Shown: positions 1 to 10,554, counted from the first letter of the stretch. The stretch: 64,000 bases of DNA from Mucilaginibacter frigoritolerans (GCF_007830615.1 NZ_VLLI01000016.1:1-64000), one strand, 5' to 3'. The notes: generated by a model from the letters alone, not told the origin. Made by a program: numbers and translations.

Positions 1-234
<234 letters not shown>

Positions 235-487
235 AAAATGTTTTTGTTTGTTCACTGACCCTATTATTAATAATAGAATCTGTATTTTATATCTTTTTAC
301 AGTATCCCCGGGTTTCATCAATTCGTTTGACTCGATAATAATTAAATTATCTTCCCGCTACGTTATATGTTATACCTTAAAACAAAGAACTTTTCGCCTT
401 CTCTCACGATTTGGCTTTTTATTATCTCTACCATCATTGCGATGGTCAACTAATCATTGTTATTTAGCAATTGTGCTACCCTGATTG
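235..487 (-). other. rRNA operon 5' leader
   Basis: About 250 nt separate the predicted rRNA promoter from the mature 16S 5' end. The stretch is AT-rich and has no convincing gene; the open frame at 248-484 on the opposite strand is a chance ORF. It contains a small inverted repeat (CCATC/GATGG, near 430-447) of the kind seen in rRNA leader anti-termination or processing regions. That role is inferred. Confidence 0.6.
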
Positions 488-494
488 CGGGGTG

Positions 495-502
495 CAAATA
501 TA
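495..502 (-). promoter_or_regulatory. rRNA promoter, -7 box TATATTTG
   Basis: On the minus strand, TATATTTG fits the Bacteroidota -7 consensus TAnnTTTG. It is followed by GCACC and preceded by a very A/T-rich stretch (about 510-560) that could act as an UP-like element. It faces the 16S gene. No clear -33 TTG is visible. Confidence 0.65.
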
Positions 503-837
503 GGAATGTTTTGAATAAAAAAAAATAAAAAATATTTTTATTCAAAAAGCACAAAAACACCTTTTAAATGTCCAAAAAACACACTTTAACTTCATCGAAA
601 TAAAATAAACATTTAATAAACAACTAATTAAAATATACAGACGATAACAAGACAATGCTTAAAGCGGTGCGCGTACTGGGTTGAGCACATTACAAATGTG
701 CGCTTGACGGAAAATCAGTAATGTAAAAAAAGCGCGTATTGGACCATTTTTCTCAAAATATCAGAAAAATTATCCCGAATTATTGGCTACAATATTTCAT
801 AGCAGTGCTAACCTGCCACTAGTAAAAAATCATATTA
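503..837. other. Intergenic region without genes
   Basis: An AT-rich spacer between the rRNA promoter and the end of the first PUL gene. It holds a short hairpin at 686-702 (GCACATT, 3-nt loop, AATGTGC). There is no clear terminator for the gene ending at 838 and no coding potential on either strand. Confidence 0.6.
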
Positions 838-2907
838 TTATTCTTTACTGAATTTATACAAGACCGCGTCATTCGCAGGCAGTTTGCTCTTTGACGATAA
901 TTGCGTTAACGAACTTGGGGCATCATCCGGCAGCAGATTTTTAATAGTATACTTTTTATTTAGTGCCAAGCCAAGGCGTTGCTTGTTTATTTCATATTCC
1001 TTAGCATCATTACTGTAGTTAAATACAGCAAGGTAAAAATCATTGCCAATCCATTGGGTAAACATTTCAGTTGTTTTATCGCCTGTATTACCCTCAACCG
1101 GCCTGAATGCTTTACCATTTTTAATTACCTTAAGCAATTCCTTATTTTGATACAGCTTTTTAGCCACCGTAGCCCATTGCCCGGCGGTTGAAAAATCATC
1201 CCCCGTAAAAAAAGTACCGGTAACTATACCTGACAACACCCGCGCCCTGTTTGCACCCGGCGTTTCTGTACCTAATACCAATTGGTCGGCATCAATAAAA
1301 TTGTACATATAAGTTAGCCACCAGCCATAATTAACACTGTTTAATGTGTATTGAGTATCATGCATACTTTTAAAGCCATCGCAAGCAATACGGCGGGTAT
1401 GTACGTAACGCGCGGTAGCCAAATTAGGCGATATTGCAGCATAAACCAGCATTTGCCCATCAAGTTGTTTAATTAAATATTCCATTCCCTTATGGTAGGC
1501 CTGCATGCCGGTGGTAACTGTGGTATCATAAAAATGTGTTGATTCAGCTGCACCATGCCCCAAAAAATCAATCTTTATCATTTTAAAACCGCATGCTTTT
1601 AGTTTGCCAATTATAAATGCAATACGCTGCTGCGTACCGGGGTGAGTTGGATCAATAGCACGTGCACCATCAATTTCATGATAGCCGTTGCCTACTTTAG
1701 TCCATATATCGCCCCAATTATATTGGCTGCCTTCCACCTTTCTGTTAGAGCCACTTTTCCAGCCCCAGTCAGTAAATGGCGCCCAGTAAACACCCGGCTG
1801 TAATCCTTTCGATTTACAATAATCTGCAAACTCCTTCAATTTGCTGTAATCACCTTCATTCCCGCCTTTCAGCATGTTATCCCAAAACGCATCGAGATCA
1901 ACATAAGCGGTATTACCTGTTCTGAAACCGGCCAGGCTATCGGCAATAAAGTCTGCAACTTTTACCACTTTATCAAACGTTATCTTATCCTGCAATACTC
2001 CCCAGCTATTCCAACCCACGGGTGTTGGTTTTGTCCAGTTAAAAATAAATGGTGGTTCGGCCATACGGTTTGCCTTGCCATATTCTTCCAGCCCGGCACG
2101 CCAGTCATCAAAATAACCTACAAATACTTTTGGCGATTTAATTATAGTACCACCAATTTCACCATGCGGAATATTGTCACGGGTAACCGTCGAATCACTA
2201 TATCCCCCAAAAACATTAACCATGTTACCACTATCCTTTGTAGCGGTTGTACTTACACCTGTTTTCCAAACCTCATGCTCTAATGACCCGAATACAAAAC
2301 CCCTGCGAGATGTATTATCAAATACTGCTCCTGTTTCAGAACTGATGTTAGCAGCCGGTGCAATAAACGGTTTTGAATTATAGCTAATGAAAGTATCGTT
2401 ATCGAAAGGAAAGAATACAGTACGCGCATCACCATTAATACCGGCAAAACTTCCTTTAAAGGGCGACATATAATTGCTTTTTAAATAGCTTCCGCTTAGT
2501 TCAACCTGGGTAATAAAATATGGCCGGTTATTGTATATGTAAAACACCTGCTTCATCTCAACGCCGCTATTGCCCCTAAGTGTGACCGTGTGCCTTGATC
2601 CGTTTCCGAATTTATCGCTGATGCTAATTTGATTATATTTCCGTTCCGGGAAGTCTGCCGAGCTCAAAATTTTTCCTTTTACCTTACAGGTAGCAACAAT
2701 GTTTGAAAATATCAGTTCATGGTGGCTGTAAACGTTATACATCCCGGTTTTTAAATTGTATACCACCACACCATTGAGATATAGCATATTAATTTTTGAA
2801 TCTGCAGCACTAACGTGTTTAACATGTATTGAACCTAAAACAGCGAGTGGCAGCAAAGCGATCAGCAATAGCAATAACAGTTGGGTAGTTTTTATAAGAT
2901 GATTCAT
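838..2907 (-). CDS. Clan GH-D glycoside hydrolase, alpha-galactosidase-like
   Basis: A 689-residue secreted enzyme with an N-terminal signal peptide (Leu-rich core, residues 8-25), an N-terminal beta domain to about residue 285, and a TIM barrel opening with PTPVGWNSWG, the start motif of GH27/GH36 enzymes. Asp447 in MIKIDF fits the nucleophile and Asp510 in RRIACD fits the acid/base of clan GH-D. It is probably periplasmic or surface-associated and removes terminal alpha-galactose, or a related sugar, from oligosaccharides. It is the last gene of the PUL, 15 bp after the GH95 gene. The exact family (GH27 or a GH36 branch) cannot be fixed by eye, and alpha-N-acetylgalactosaminidase or beta-L-arabinopyranosidase activity is possible. 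Confidence 0.82.
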   Translation of the reverse strand: MNHLIKTTQLLLLLLIALLPLAVLGSIHVKHVSAADSKINMLYLNGVVVYNLKTGMYNVYSHHELIFSNIVATCKVKGKILSSADFPERKYNQISISDKFGNGSRHTVTLRGNSGVEMKQVFYIYNNRPYFITQVELSGSYLKSNYMSPFKGSFAGINGDARTVFFPFDNDTFISYNSKPFIAPAANISSETGAVFDNTSRRGFVFGSLEHEVWKTGVSTTATKDSGNMVNVFGGYSDSTVTRDNIPHGEIGGTIIKSPKVFVGYFDDWRAGLEEYGKANRMAEPPFIFNWTKPTPVGWNSWGVLQDKITFDKVVKVADFIADSLAGFRTGNTAYVDLDAFWDNMLKGGNEGDYSKLKEFADYCKSKGLQPGVYWAPFTDWGWKSGSNRKVEGSQYNWGDIWTKVGNGYHEIDGARAIDPTHPGTQQRIAFIIGKLKACGFKMIKIDFLGHGAAESTHFYDTTVTTGMQAYHKGMEYLIKQLDGQMLVYAAISPNLATARYVHTRRIACDGFKSMHDTQYTLNSVNYGWWLTYMYNFIDADQLVLGTETPGANRARVLSGIVTGTFFTGDDFSTAGQWATVAKKLYQNKELLKVIKNGKAFRPVEGNTGDKTTEMFTQWIGNDFYLAVFNYSNDAKEYEINKQRLGLALNKKYTIKNLLPDDAPSSLTQLSSKSKLPANDAVLYKFSKE

Positions 2908-2922
2908 ATTTTTTGTGATTGA

Positions 2923-5256
2923 TCAGACTTTTAATGCCATTATATTTTTAATAACACCGTTTATTTTCACTTTAACCATTCGTGGTTGTGCTGATGTGAT
3001 GTGGTAATCAGTTACTTTACCATCTTTCCATTTAAAATCAATGGTCAAATTACCGCGTGCCCTTAAGCCCGTTACTTCTCCCGTTCCCTTCCACTCATTT
3101 GGTATGGCTGGTATCAGTTCGATGTAACCGGCGTGGCTTTGTATCAGCATTTCGGCAATACCTGCTGCAGCACCAAAGTTGCCATCGATCTGAAATGGCG
3201 GCCCTGCTGAAAGCAGGTTGGGATAAATGCCACCGCCTGAACCATAATTAATATCGTTACGCAAAGTTGGTCTCATTAATTGGCAGTATAGTTTAAAAGC
3301 GCGGTCGCCATCATGCAGCCTTGCCCACCACAATATTTTGTAGGCTATAGACCAGCTTGGGCCATCATCACCACGAACGTCAAGTGTTTTTTTAGCGGCT
3401 TCGGCAAGTTCAGGCGTAGCGTCAGGCGTTATTAATGATGCCGGGAACAAGCCATACAGATGCGATACATGGCGATGTTTCGGCTCAGTTTCCTTATAAT
3501 CTTCCAGCCATTCCTGTATACGACCATCTTTAGATATAACACCCGGAGGCGGCAGTTCCTTTAATTTAGCGCTTAGCTGTGCCCTGAAAGCTTTATCCTT
3601 ACCCAATATTTTTGAGGCGGCAATCACATTATTAAATAATTCCCTTATAATTTGATTATCAATGGTTGCGCCCATGCAAATACTGGCGATTTTACCGTTT
3701 GGTAAATAAAATGAGTTTTCGGGAGATGATGACGGCGAGGTTACCTGCCAGCCTGTTTTAGGATCCTTAACTAATATGCTGTTATAAAACAGCGCAGAAC
3801 CTCTTAATATCGGGTAAATACTGGCCAGATATTTTTTATCGTTGGTAAATGTATAATGCTCCCATATGTTATTGCATAACCACCCTGAACCTGCCTTAGT
3901 TACGCCCCACGATGCACTTTCTCCCGGCTCGGTAAAATGCCACGGATTGGTTATTACGTGTGCCACCCAACCATCAGCATTATAATATGCTTTTGCTGTT
4001 TTTTCACCATGCGGTATCATTTCGCGAATCAGCTCAACTAATGGCAAGTTAAGTTCAGACAGGTTTGATACTTCCAGCGGCCAATGATTCATTTGCACGT
4101 TAATATCCAGGTGATAATCGCCATTCCAGGGCGTTTGTATTTGATTTGCCCATAAACCCTGCAAGTTTGGCGGCAGTAAGCCTACTCTTGTACTGCAAAT
4201 ACTCAGGTACCGGCCATACTGGTAAAATAATACCGGCAGGCCATTGTCTGATGCCGGGTTTTTATGGAACGAGATTAGCCTTTCATCAGTTGTTTCCTTG
4301 ATATCACCAGCATTGCCCAAATTAACAATTACCCTATTAAATAGCTTTTGATAATTGCTGACATGCTTTTGCTTTTCGACAGCATAAGGCGTATTTACAG
4401 CGGCGTTGAGTATAGCCTCCGTATTCTTTTTGAAGGCTGCACCCTTGAAATCGGTTCCGGCTGATATATAAATTATAGCTTCGGTAGCATTTTTGATGAT
4501 CAGCATATTGTTTGCAAGGCTCATGGTACCGCCCTGCAGTTTGGTCTTTACATGCGCCAGGTATTGCATGCCCTTGCCATCAATGCCATTATCCAACTGA
4601 CCGCTTAATTGCAGTTCATCATCACTTAGGGTCACGTTACCCTGCTCCGGGCGACTAATGCCTATGCTACAGCTTAGTTGCCCTGGTTTATCGGCAGTAA
4701 GCCTTATAATGCTGATATCATTATTAAAGCTGGTAAAATATTCTCTGGTATAAGTAACACCATTTACCTTAAATGTGCTTTTGGCAATGGCTTTGTTTAA
4801 TGATAGTTCGCGCTCATAATTGGTGAATTGGCTGCCGGTGCTATCAGCACCATTGTATTTATATTTTATGCTAAGATTGCCAAGCACCTGGTAGCAACCG
4901 AAGGGCACACTACCACCGCCTTTGCCGGTACATACAAAATCCTTATTGATCAAATCCTGTGCTTCATCATTTTTACCTTCATCAAGCAGCTTTCTTATTT
5001 GCGGTAAAACTTTATAAGCATTGTAATTATTAGCGTCTTGTGGTGCGCCAGACCATAGGGTAATGTCATTCAGTACAATATTTTCGCTGGCTACACCACC
5101 ATCGGGCATCATACCTAAACGGCCATTGCCTAAAGGCAGGGTTTCTTCCCAAACCTGTGCAGGCTTGTCATACCATAATTTCAAAGGCTGCTGCCCGAAA
5201 CAAGTATTAATGAGTACAATGCTAAGTATTGTGAATAAAGAAATCTTACGAATCAT
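2923..5256 (-). CDS. GH95 family alpha-L-fucosidase / alpha-L-galactosidase
   Basis: A 777-residue secreted protein with a signal peptide (ending near CFGQQ). It matches GH95 along its length: the N-terminal beta-sandwich motif WYDKPAQVWEETLPLGNGRL, and the (alpha/alpha)6 core with DINVQMNHWP (384-393), SPSSSPENSF (Glu513, general acid) and QIDGNFGAAAG (Asp691). The family inverts alpha-1,2-linked fucose or alpha-L-galactose, as on xyloglucan side chains. The first of the two Asn residues that position the catalytic water in the studied family members appears as Asp384 here, with Asn386 retained. It lies between an SGNH esterase and an alpha-galactosidase, so it probably trims oligosaccharides in the periplasm. 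Confidence 0.9.
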   Translation of the reverse strand: MIRKISLFTILSIVLINTCFGQQPLKLWYDKPAQVWEETLPLGNGRLGMMPDGGVASENIVLNDITLWSGAPQDANNYNAYKVLPQIRKLLDEGKNDEAQDLINKDFVCTGKGGGSVPFGCYQVLGNLSIKYKYNGADSTGSQFTNYERELSLNKAIAKSTFKVNGVTYTREYFTSFNNDISIIRLTADKPGQLSCSIGISRPEQGNVTLSDDELQLSGQLDNGIDGKGMQYLAHVKTKLQGGTMSLANNMLIIKNATEAIIYISAGTDFKGAAFKKNTEAILNAAVNTPYAVEKQKHVSNYQKLFNRVIVNLGNAGDIKETTDERLISFHKNPASDNGLPVLFYQYGRYLSICSTRVGLLPPNLQGLWANQIQTPWNGDYHLDINVQMNHWPLEVSNLSELNLPLVELIREMIPHGEKTAKAYYNADGWVAHVITNPWHFTEPGESASWGVTKAGSGWLCNNIWEHYTFTNDKKYLASIYPILRGSALFYNSILVKDPKTGWQVTSPSSSPENSFYLPNGKIASICMGATIDNQIIRELFNNVIAASKILGKDKAFRAQLSAKLKELPPPGVISKDGRIQEWLEDYKETEPKHRHVSHLYGLFPASLITPDATPELAEAAKKTLDVRGDDGPSWSIAYKILWWARLHDGDRAFKLYCQLMRPTLRNDINYGSGGGIYPNLLSAGPPFQIDGNFGAAAGIAEMLIQSHAGYIELIPAIPNEWKGTGEVTGLRARGNLTIDFKWKDGKVTDYHITSAQPRMVKVKINGVIKNIMALKV

Positions 5257-5281
5257 ACTTAATGTTATATGAGTTATGCTC

Positions 5282-6532
5282 TTATTGTTTATTTACCAAA
5301 AAGTTAACTATGCGGCATGCATTGCCTTTACTATTTTTATTTTTCAGCTGATTTATGGTGATAGTTAACACGTGATTTCCGGGTTTTAAATTACTGCCCA
5401 ACAACAGATACCACGGTAAGTGCAGCATGCTGCTCCATTCGGTATACAAATCGACCATGTTTTCGGGACCATCATCTACCCGGTACGAAATAATTCCTGC
5501 ATCCGAGCCGGAAATAATGGCAATGCCTACCGCAGTTCCGTTAAAAGGTAATGACAATGCTGAGCCCGGTGTTACAGAACTTAATACCGGCACGTTTACA
5601 AAACCTGCTCTAGTACCAAGGCCATCAGTTGGTTTCCAATTGTTATCAATTGACCAGCCGAAATTATAGCGGGCATTACTGATATTATAGTAACTTCCAT
5701 GCTCAAAATTTGCTTTATCCAATGGTTTAGGCAATGATGGTTTAATTGTTTTTTTTGTCTTACCATCCAAACAGGCATTAAGCAGGCTTTTTATGTTTTC
5801 AAAATACAGTTGCTGTCCAAAAGGCGCCGGATGTATATCCTTAAAATCACCTTCCCAGCTAAATTCTTTGTTATTGATTTTATCACGAACCTCTTTACCC
5901 AGGTTTATAAATAGCAGGTTATAATGTTCAGCAACCATTTGATGATTCGCTATTTCGGGCGGAATAAGGCCCTGGTTATAGTCACTCGTTTTGTAAGGGT
6001 CAGCAAAGGCCATCATGATGAGATCCATATATGGATTACTTCTTTTAGCATGCCTAACTATTCCTTCTAAAGCTCGTACCTGCGTTATACTATCAGTATG
6101 GTTTACCCTGTCATTTACGGCGGCTTCAATAAACATCAGGTCGATTTTGCCTGAATCAAGTATATCGCGCTGTAACCTGAATGCGTGGGGCAGGCTTCCT
6201 AAAGATGGTATACCTGCAGCAATAAAATGAAAATCAGTATTCGGGAATCTATCTGTAAGGTATTTACAAACCATTTGTCGCCAGCCCGGATTGTATGTGA
6301 TGGAGCCACCAAGGAATGTTACTGTAACGTTTTTTCTTGTGGCAATTACATGCTTAAAATTGTTCAATTTATTGACCAACGTATAATAGTTCCTATAAGG
6401 CAAGCCTGTATTAGTTATAACAGATTTGTCTTGCCCTTTTGCAAATAGACATGCACAAGCAAAAAGCATGACGAAAGTGAATTTCTGTATTAAAGTTGTT
6501 TTTATTCCCGTTTTCATCATCTTATAACACAA
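5282..6532 (-). CDS. SGNH/GDSL-family carbohydrate esterase
   Basis: A 416-residue secreted protein. The signal peptide is followed by an SGNH hydrolase domain: block I GGSIT with Ser77, block III EAAVND, and the last block DIH with Asp232 and His234. The C-terminal 150 residues look like a second beta-rich domain. Such enzymes in PULs usually remove acetyl groups from backbone or side-chain sugars. The start lies 1 bp after the stop of the upstream GH36 gene, so the two are probably translated in sequence. Substrate unknown; acetyl-xyloglucan or another acetylated glycan fits the neighbours. Confidence 0.82.
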   Translation of the reverse strand: MCYKMMKTGIKTTLIQKFTFVMLFACACLFAKGQDKSVITNTGLPYRNYYTLVNKLNNFKHVIATRKNVTVTFLGGSITYNPGWRQMVCKYLTDRFPNTDFHFIAAGIPSLGSLPHAFRLQRDILDSGKIDLMFIEAAVNDRVNHTDSITQVRALEGIVRHAKRSNPYMDLIMMAFADPYKTSDYNQGLIPPEIANHQMVAEHYNLLFINLGKEVRDKINNKEFSWEGDFKDIHPAPFGQQLYFENIKSLLNACLDGKTKKTIKPSLPKPLDKANFEHGSYYNISNARYNFGWSIDNNWKPTDGLGTRAGFVNVPVLSSVTPGSALSLPFNGTAVGIAIISGSDAGIISYRVDDGPENMVDLYTEWSSMLHLPWYLLLGSNLKPGNHVLTITINQLKNKNSKGNACRIVNFLVNKQ

Positions 6533-6533
6533 A

Positions 6534-8744
6534 TTATTTCATTTCATTCAATTCCATTACTACGCTTGTCCTGTTAACATTTACTTCAGGATTCAGACCA
6601 ATCTTCATTAAAAAATCACCTGTGTAAACCCTTTCATGGTCGGTTACCGGCAATGTGCCCGGGTATAAATTTATCTCTTTGATACGGTATTTCTTTTCAG
6701 GGTCTAGTCCATTCAGCAGAATTGGTCTTTTACTTCCTTCTCCGTAACGGTAATTAACCAGATACGTAAACATCACCGCAGTCGACTTATCAGCATCTAC
6801 ATAGATTAGCGAAGCGGTATTTTCCTTTCGAGGGTCTGACAGCCTATACTGATCTCCCTGCCATACCACCGGCTTGATTTCGTTATAGATTGCCACCGCG
6901 TTCTGGCAAAACTTAAGATCATCACCACTGAGTTTGCTGACCACTATATCAAATCCGAGTTTACCCATCATCGCAACATCAACCCTAAACTTCAGGGGTT
7001 CTTTACCCCAGTCGGTTACATGGTTAGCGCTTGTAATGGCAGGGTAGAAGTAGGAATTTTCCCACTGGATAAATATCCGCTCAATAGGGTCAGTATTATC
7101 ACTCGGCCAAAACTCTGTAAAATATTGTAAAGCACCGTAGTCAACACGTCCGCCGCCACCTGAACATAACATCATCGGTACTTCCGGGTATTTGGCCCGG
7201 ATCCGCTGTAGTACTTTATATAAACCCCTTACATAATCAACATAAAACTGCGACTGGTTTTGATGCAGATGGACGGCGTAAGCGTTATAAATAACGGCAT
7301 TACAATCCCATTTTATAAAGGCCAATGCCGGATCCTTAATAAATAAGGAGTCGATAACATGGTATACAAAGTCTTGTACCTGTGGATTACTCAGGTCAAG
7401 TACCAACTGGTTTCTAAAGTAATATTCTTGCCTGTCGGGTTGTTTAATTACCCAGTCGGGATGCTGATGGTATAAGTTGCTCTTAGGACTAACCATTTCT
7501 GGTTCGATCCATATCCCAAACTTAACTCCCTCGCTTTGTGCCTCCTTCGCAATAGCTGCAATGCCATTCGGTAGTTTTTTACGGTTCTCCTGCCAGTCAC
7601 CCAAGCCGGCGTGATCATTATTCCGCGGAAACTGGTTACCAAACCAGCCGTCGTCCAGCAGGAAAAGATCGACACCTAGTTTTTTGGTGCTTTTTAACAA
7701 TTCATTGAGCTTGGCCTCATTAAAGTCAAAATAGGTAGATTCCCAGTTATTAAGCAGGGTCAGCCTTGAACCTTTACCGTCAATCAGTTTATAGTTACGG
7801 GCCCAGGATTGCAGGTCACGACTTGCTTTGCCTTTACCCTGTGTTGAAAACGTGTATAAAAATGGTGGCGTTTCAAACACTTCACCCGATTTTAGCTGAT
7901 AAGGTGATGCATAATTATTGATTCCTGATATAATCCGGAGGTTATCTTGTGGATCAATTTCAAAATCCGTTTTGAAGTTTCCGCTCCATTCCAATCCGCC
8001 AAACAGAACACTGCCATGGTCTTCGGTAGCTGGCTCGTCGAGTGAAACCATAAATACGGAAGGCATAAAAAGGTTAGCCCTCGTCCCCAGTTTCGAATCC
8101 AGCGTTTTGATGCCATGTGTCAGCAAGGTCTCCTCGGGCTGCATCTCCCTGACCCAGTCGCCATGATATTGCCGAAGCCAATAGCTGCCCGCAGACAAAT
8201 TGAGGTTAGCGGATGCAAACTTTTGCAGCACTATATTTCCTTTTTCATGGTGTTGTATAGCGCTCCATTGTTCAAGTACATTTTCTTTGTAATAAGATTT
8301 GTAATACAAGGTAACCTGGAAGTTATAGACCGGGTCTTTCAACAGCACGGTTAAAAGTGAGATATCATTACTAATTTTAGTTTGAGTATGGCTTACATAC
8401 TGCAGATCGAGTGAATTATTGCCATCAGCGTGTGTGACCGCAATGGCAGGTTCCAGCAGGTTTCGTGAACCGGCCGGTGTGTAAGCAGAATTATACATTC
8501 CGCTATAATCAATCGCCTGTTTATATTCGCCGGTAACCAATTCATATTCACCTGTTTTATCCAGTTTCTTCCCTATATAAATTGTATTTAAATGCCCAGC
8601 GGCATCCGTTTGTAAAACGACAGCTGTCTGCTCCGTTTCCACCGGTATAGTTACCTGCTGCGCTTTAGCATGCCCGCAGCAGGCAATTGTTACTAAACAC
8701 AGTATAATATACCTGCTCTTTAAATATATATCTGTTATTTTCAA
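6534..8744 (-). CDS. GH36 alpha-galactosidase
   Basis: A 736-residue secreted enzyme with the complete GH36 pattern: an N-terminal beta-supersandwich domain, then LLNNWESTYFDF, FLLDDGWFG, KFGIWIEPEMV and IKWDCNA with nucleophile Asp480, and WPSDNTDPIERI with the acid/base Asp549. The C-terminal part is a small beta domain. It hydrolyses terminal alpha-1,6-galactose. A signal peptide (to about residue 28, AKAQQ) puts it in the periplasm. It is the first enzyme gene after SusCD, separated by 281 bp that contain strong hairpins. Confidence 0.93.
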   Translation of the reverse strand: MKITDIYLKSRYIILCLVTIACCGHAKAQQVTIPVETEQTAVVLQTDAAGHLNTIYIGKKLDKTGEYELVTGEYKQAIDYSGMYNSAYTPAGSRNLLEPAIAVTHADGNNSLDLQYVSHTQTKISNDISLLTVLLKDPVYNFQVTLYYKSYYKENVLEQWSAIQHHEKGNIVLQKFASANLNLSAGSYWLRQYHGDWVREMQPEETLLTHGIKTLDSKLGTRANLFMPSVFMVSLDEPATEDHGSVLFGGLEWSGNFKTDFEIDPQDNLRIISGINNYASPYQLKSGEVFETPPFLYTFSTQGKGKASRDLQSWARNYKLIDGKGSRLTLLNNWESTYFDFNEAKLNELLKSTKKLGVDLFLLDDGWFGNQFPRNNDHAGLGDWQENRKKLPNGIAAIAKEAQSEGVKFGIWIEPEMVSPKSNLYHQHPDWVIKQPDRQEYYFRNQLVLDLSNPQVQDFVYHVIDSLFIKDPALAFIKWDCNAVIYNAYAVHLHQNQSQFYVDYVRGLYKVLQRIRAKYPEVPMMLCSGGGGRVDYGALQYFTEFWPSDNTDPIERIFIQWENSYFYPAITSANHVTDWGKEPLKFRVDVAMMGKLGFDIVVSKLSGDDLKFCQNAVAIYNEIKPVVWQGDQYRLSDPRKENTASLIYVDADKSTAVMFTYLVNYRYGEGSKRPILLNGLDPEKKYRIKEINLYPGTLPVTDHERVYTGDFLMKIGLNPEVNVNRTSVVMELNEMK

Positions 8745-8880
8745 TTGTATAGTACTTTTTTAAAATCTTTAAATAAACCTTACCCGGCTGCACTTTCTTT
8801 CGCTATAACATCGCATGATTGATGATTAGTTCATTGACACTGCTTAACCAATCATTGTTGTGCTTATGGTAACTGTAATA

Positions 8881-8919
8881 AACCGCCGGTTTATGTTGAT
8901 CATTAACACACCGGCGGTT
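8881..8919. terminator. Strong inverted repeat between susD and the enzyme genes
   Basis: A perfect 10-bp inverted repeat (AACCGCCGGT / ACCGGCGGTT) with a 19-nt loop. Two more dyads follow to the right: GGGCTAT/ATAGCCC near 8944-8968 and TTGTCCGGACAA near 8976-8987. Neither strand has a T-run after the main stem. It is therefore more likely an mRNA stabiliser or processing element at the susD 3' end than a full intrinsic terminator. Confidence 0.5.
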
Positions 8920-9025
8920 CAGCAAACCTTAGTATAGACAAACAGGGCTATCCAGATCCTAAATAGCCCCGTCTTTGTCCGGACAAGAACACCATCGTCT
9001 CTCCGTTATACTTAATAACTCAATT

Positions 9026-10543
9026 TTATTTGTAATCAGGATTTTGCACCAACACACCACCGCTTTTATCAATCTCTGTTTGTGGTAATGGCCATTTGTA
9101 AAATTTATCCTGCCAGTTAAAGGTGATTATACCGGTATTCAGTCCGTTTAGGGTTGGGCCTGCTATATGCCACCTCACAAGGTCAAACTGACGTAATCCT
9201 TCAAAGGCCAGTTCCACCCTACGTTCATGGCGTATACGCTGGCGCATTTGGTCTTGGGACAGGCCGGCTGGATAAGCTGGCATACCTACCCTCGCCCGAA
9301 TGGCCGTGGTCAGCTGGTAAACGATTGCATCCGGACCCGATAGCTCGTTTTCAGCTTCAGCATACATCAGCATTACCTCTGCTGCGCGAATGATAACAGC
9401 ATCCTGCTGGCTCAATGTAGAAAAGCCATAAGGTATATTCTTGGGTTCCAGGAATTTTTTTGTACCATATCCAGTTGGAACAGGATTCGATGGATGATCT
9501 ACCTCGCCGTTCCCAAAATCGATATAGCCTTTATAAACCGTCATTCCCAGCCTGGGATCACGATTATTAAAATTATTTACTTTGTCAGTCAATGGTGATG
9601 TGCCCCAGGGCAAGCCATCAGTACATTCATAATCGTCTACCAAATTTTCGTAGGGAGCACAGGCGTCCCAGTCACCATAATACAGATCCCATGGTGCAGT
9701 GTTATTGGGCGCTAGGAAATTAATTGTAAAAATAACTTCATTACTGGTCATCTGGGTTGCATCCCTGAACGGACTGATAAAATCCGGATCTAAAGAATAC
9801 TGTGTCAACACAGACTTGCTCAAATCACGAACCTGACCCATTATGGTCGGATCAACAGTACCTGTCCCCTGGTACGCAGCAAAAATCAATACCCTGGCCA
9901 GTAAAGCCTGCGCCGATGATGCGCAGGCGTGGCCATAATTGCTGATATAGGGTTGGGTGCTTAAGTTAGTGATCGAGTAATTCAGGTCGCTTTGAATTTG
10001 TGCCAGTATTTGCGCTGCGGGAACTTTTGGTTGTTTCTGTGTGGCTAGCGTGAGTGGTTGAGTTACCAACGGCACATCGCCATAAATGGTGTACAGCTGA
10101 TAATACATAAACGCTCTTACAAACATTACCTCACCTGTATATTGCTTCCTTATAGCGTCGGTTACATCAGCACCCTTGTAAGCTGTTAGCTGTGTTAAAA
10201 AATTATTGACACGCGCGATGCTGGTATATGCGTCATCATATATTGCCTGTTGATAACCTCCGATTGTTGCACTCAGATTACCCTGGTCGATACTGGTTAC
10301 CGAACCTGAATTAAACTGATTGTAGCCGTTATCAGAAAGACAATCCCGGAAACCCATTCCGTAGGAAAACTCCTCGGTCTGCATGGAGCCATACACAGAA
10401 GCCAGCGCTTCATCAAAGTCACTTTTTTGTTTGAAAAAAGTACTGGTAGCCAGTTGATCTGTAGGATTCAGATCGAGCGTTTTTTTGCAGGCTCCCAGCG
10501 TTGTGACTATAGCCATGCATATGATATATATTCGTTTTTTCAT
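9026..10543 (-). CDS. SusD/RagB-family surface glycan-binding lipoprotein
   Basis: A 505-residue lipoprotein (lipobox ending at Cys19, TTLGACKK) with the SusD layout: an N-terminal SusD-like region starting LDLNPTDQLATSTFF, a TPR-rich core including EVMFVRAFMYYQLYTIYGDVPLV, and the C-terminal RagB region with RHERRVELAFEGLRQFDLVRW. It caps the SusC channel on the cell surface and helps load oligosaccharides. It is the second gene of the PUL transcript, 11 bp after susC. The ligand cannot be told from sequence; the downstream GH36, GH95 and esterase suggest a galactosylated, fucosylated, acetylated glycan. Confidence 0.95.
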   Translation of the reverse strand: MKKRIYIICMAIVTTLGACKKTLDLNPTDQLATSTFFKQKSDFDEALASVYGSMQTEEFSYGMGFRDCLSDNGYNQFNSGSVTSIDQGNLSATIGGYQQAIYDDAYTSIARVNNFLTQLTAYKGADVTDAIRKQYTGEVMFVRAFMYYQLYTIYGDVPLVTQPLTLATQKQPKVPAAQILAQIQSDLNYSITNLSTQPYISNYGHACASSAQALLARVLIFAAYQGTGTVDPTIMGQVRDLSKSVLTQYSLDPDFISPFRDATQMTSNEVIFTINFLAPNNTAPWDLYYGDWDACAPYENLVDDYECTDGLPWGTSPLTDKVNNFNNRDPRLGMTVYKGYIDFGNGEVDHPSNPVPTGYGTKKFLEPKNIPYGFSTLSQQDAVIIRAAEVMLMYAEAENELSGPDAIVYQLTTAIRARVGMPAYPAGLSQDQMRQRIRHERRVELAFEGLRQFDLVRWHIAGPTLNGLNTGIITFNWQDKFYKWPLPQTEIDKSGGVLVQNPDYK

Positions 10544-10554
10544 TTTATCAATTC

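Noticed and set aside
248..484. 78-codon plus-strand ORF next to the 16S gene
   Set aside because: It lies in the rRNA leader, opposite to transcription, and has no family features.
8881..8987. Clustered dyads after susD as a mobile-element end or attachment site
   Set aside because: No transposase, integrase or target duplication is present; the hairpins fit an mRNA 3' structure better.
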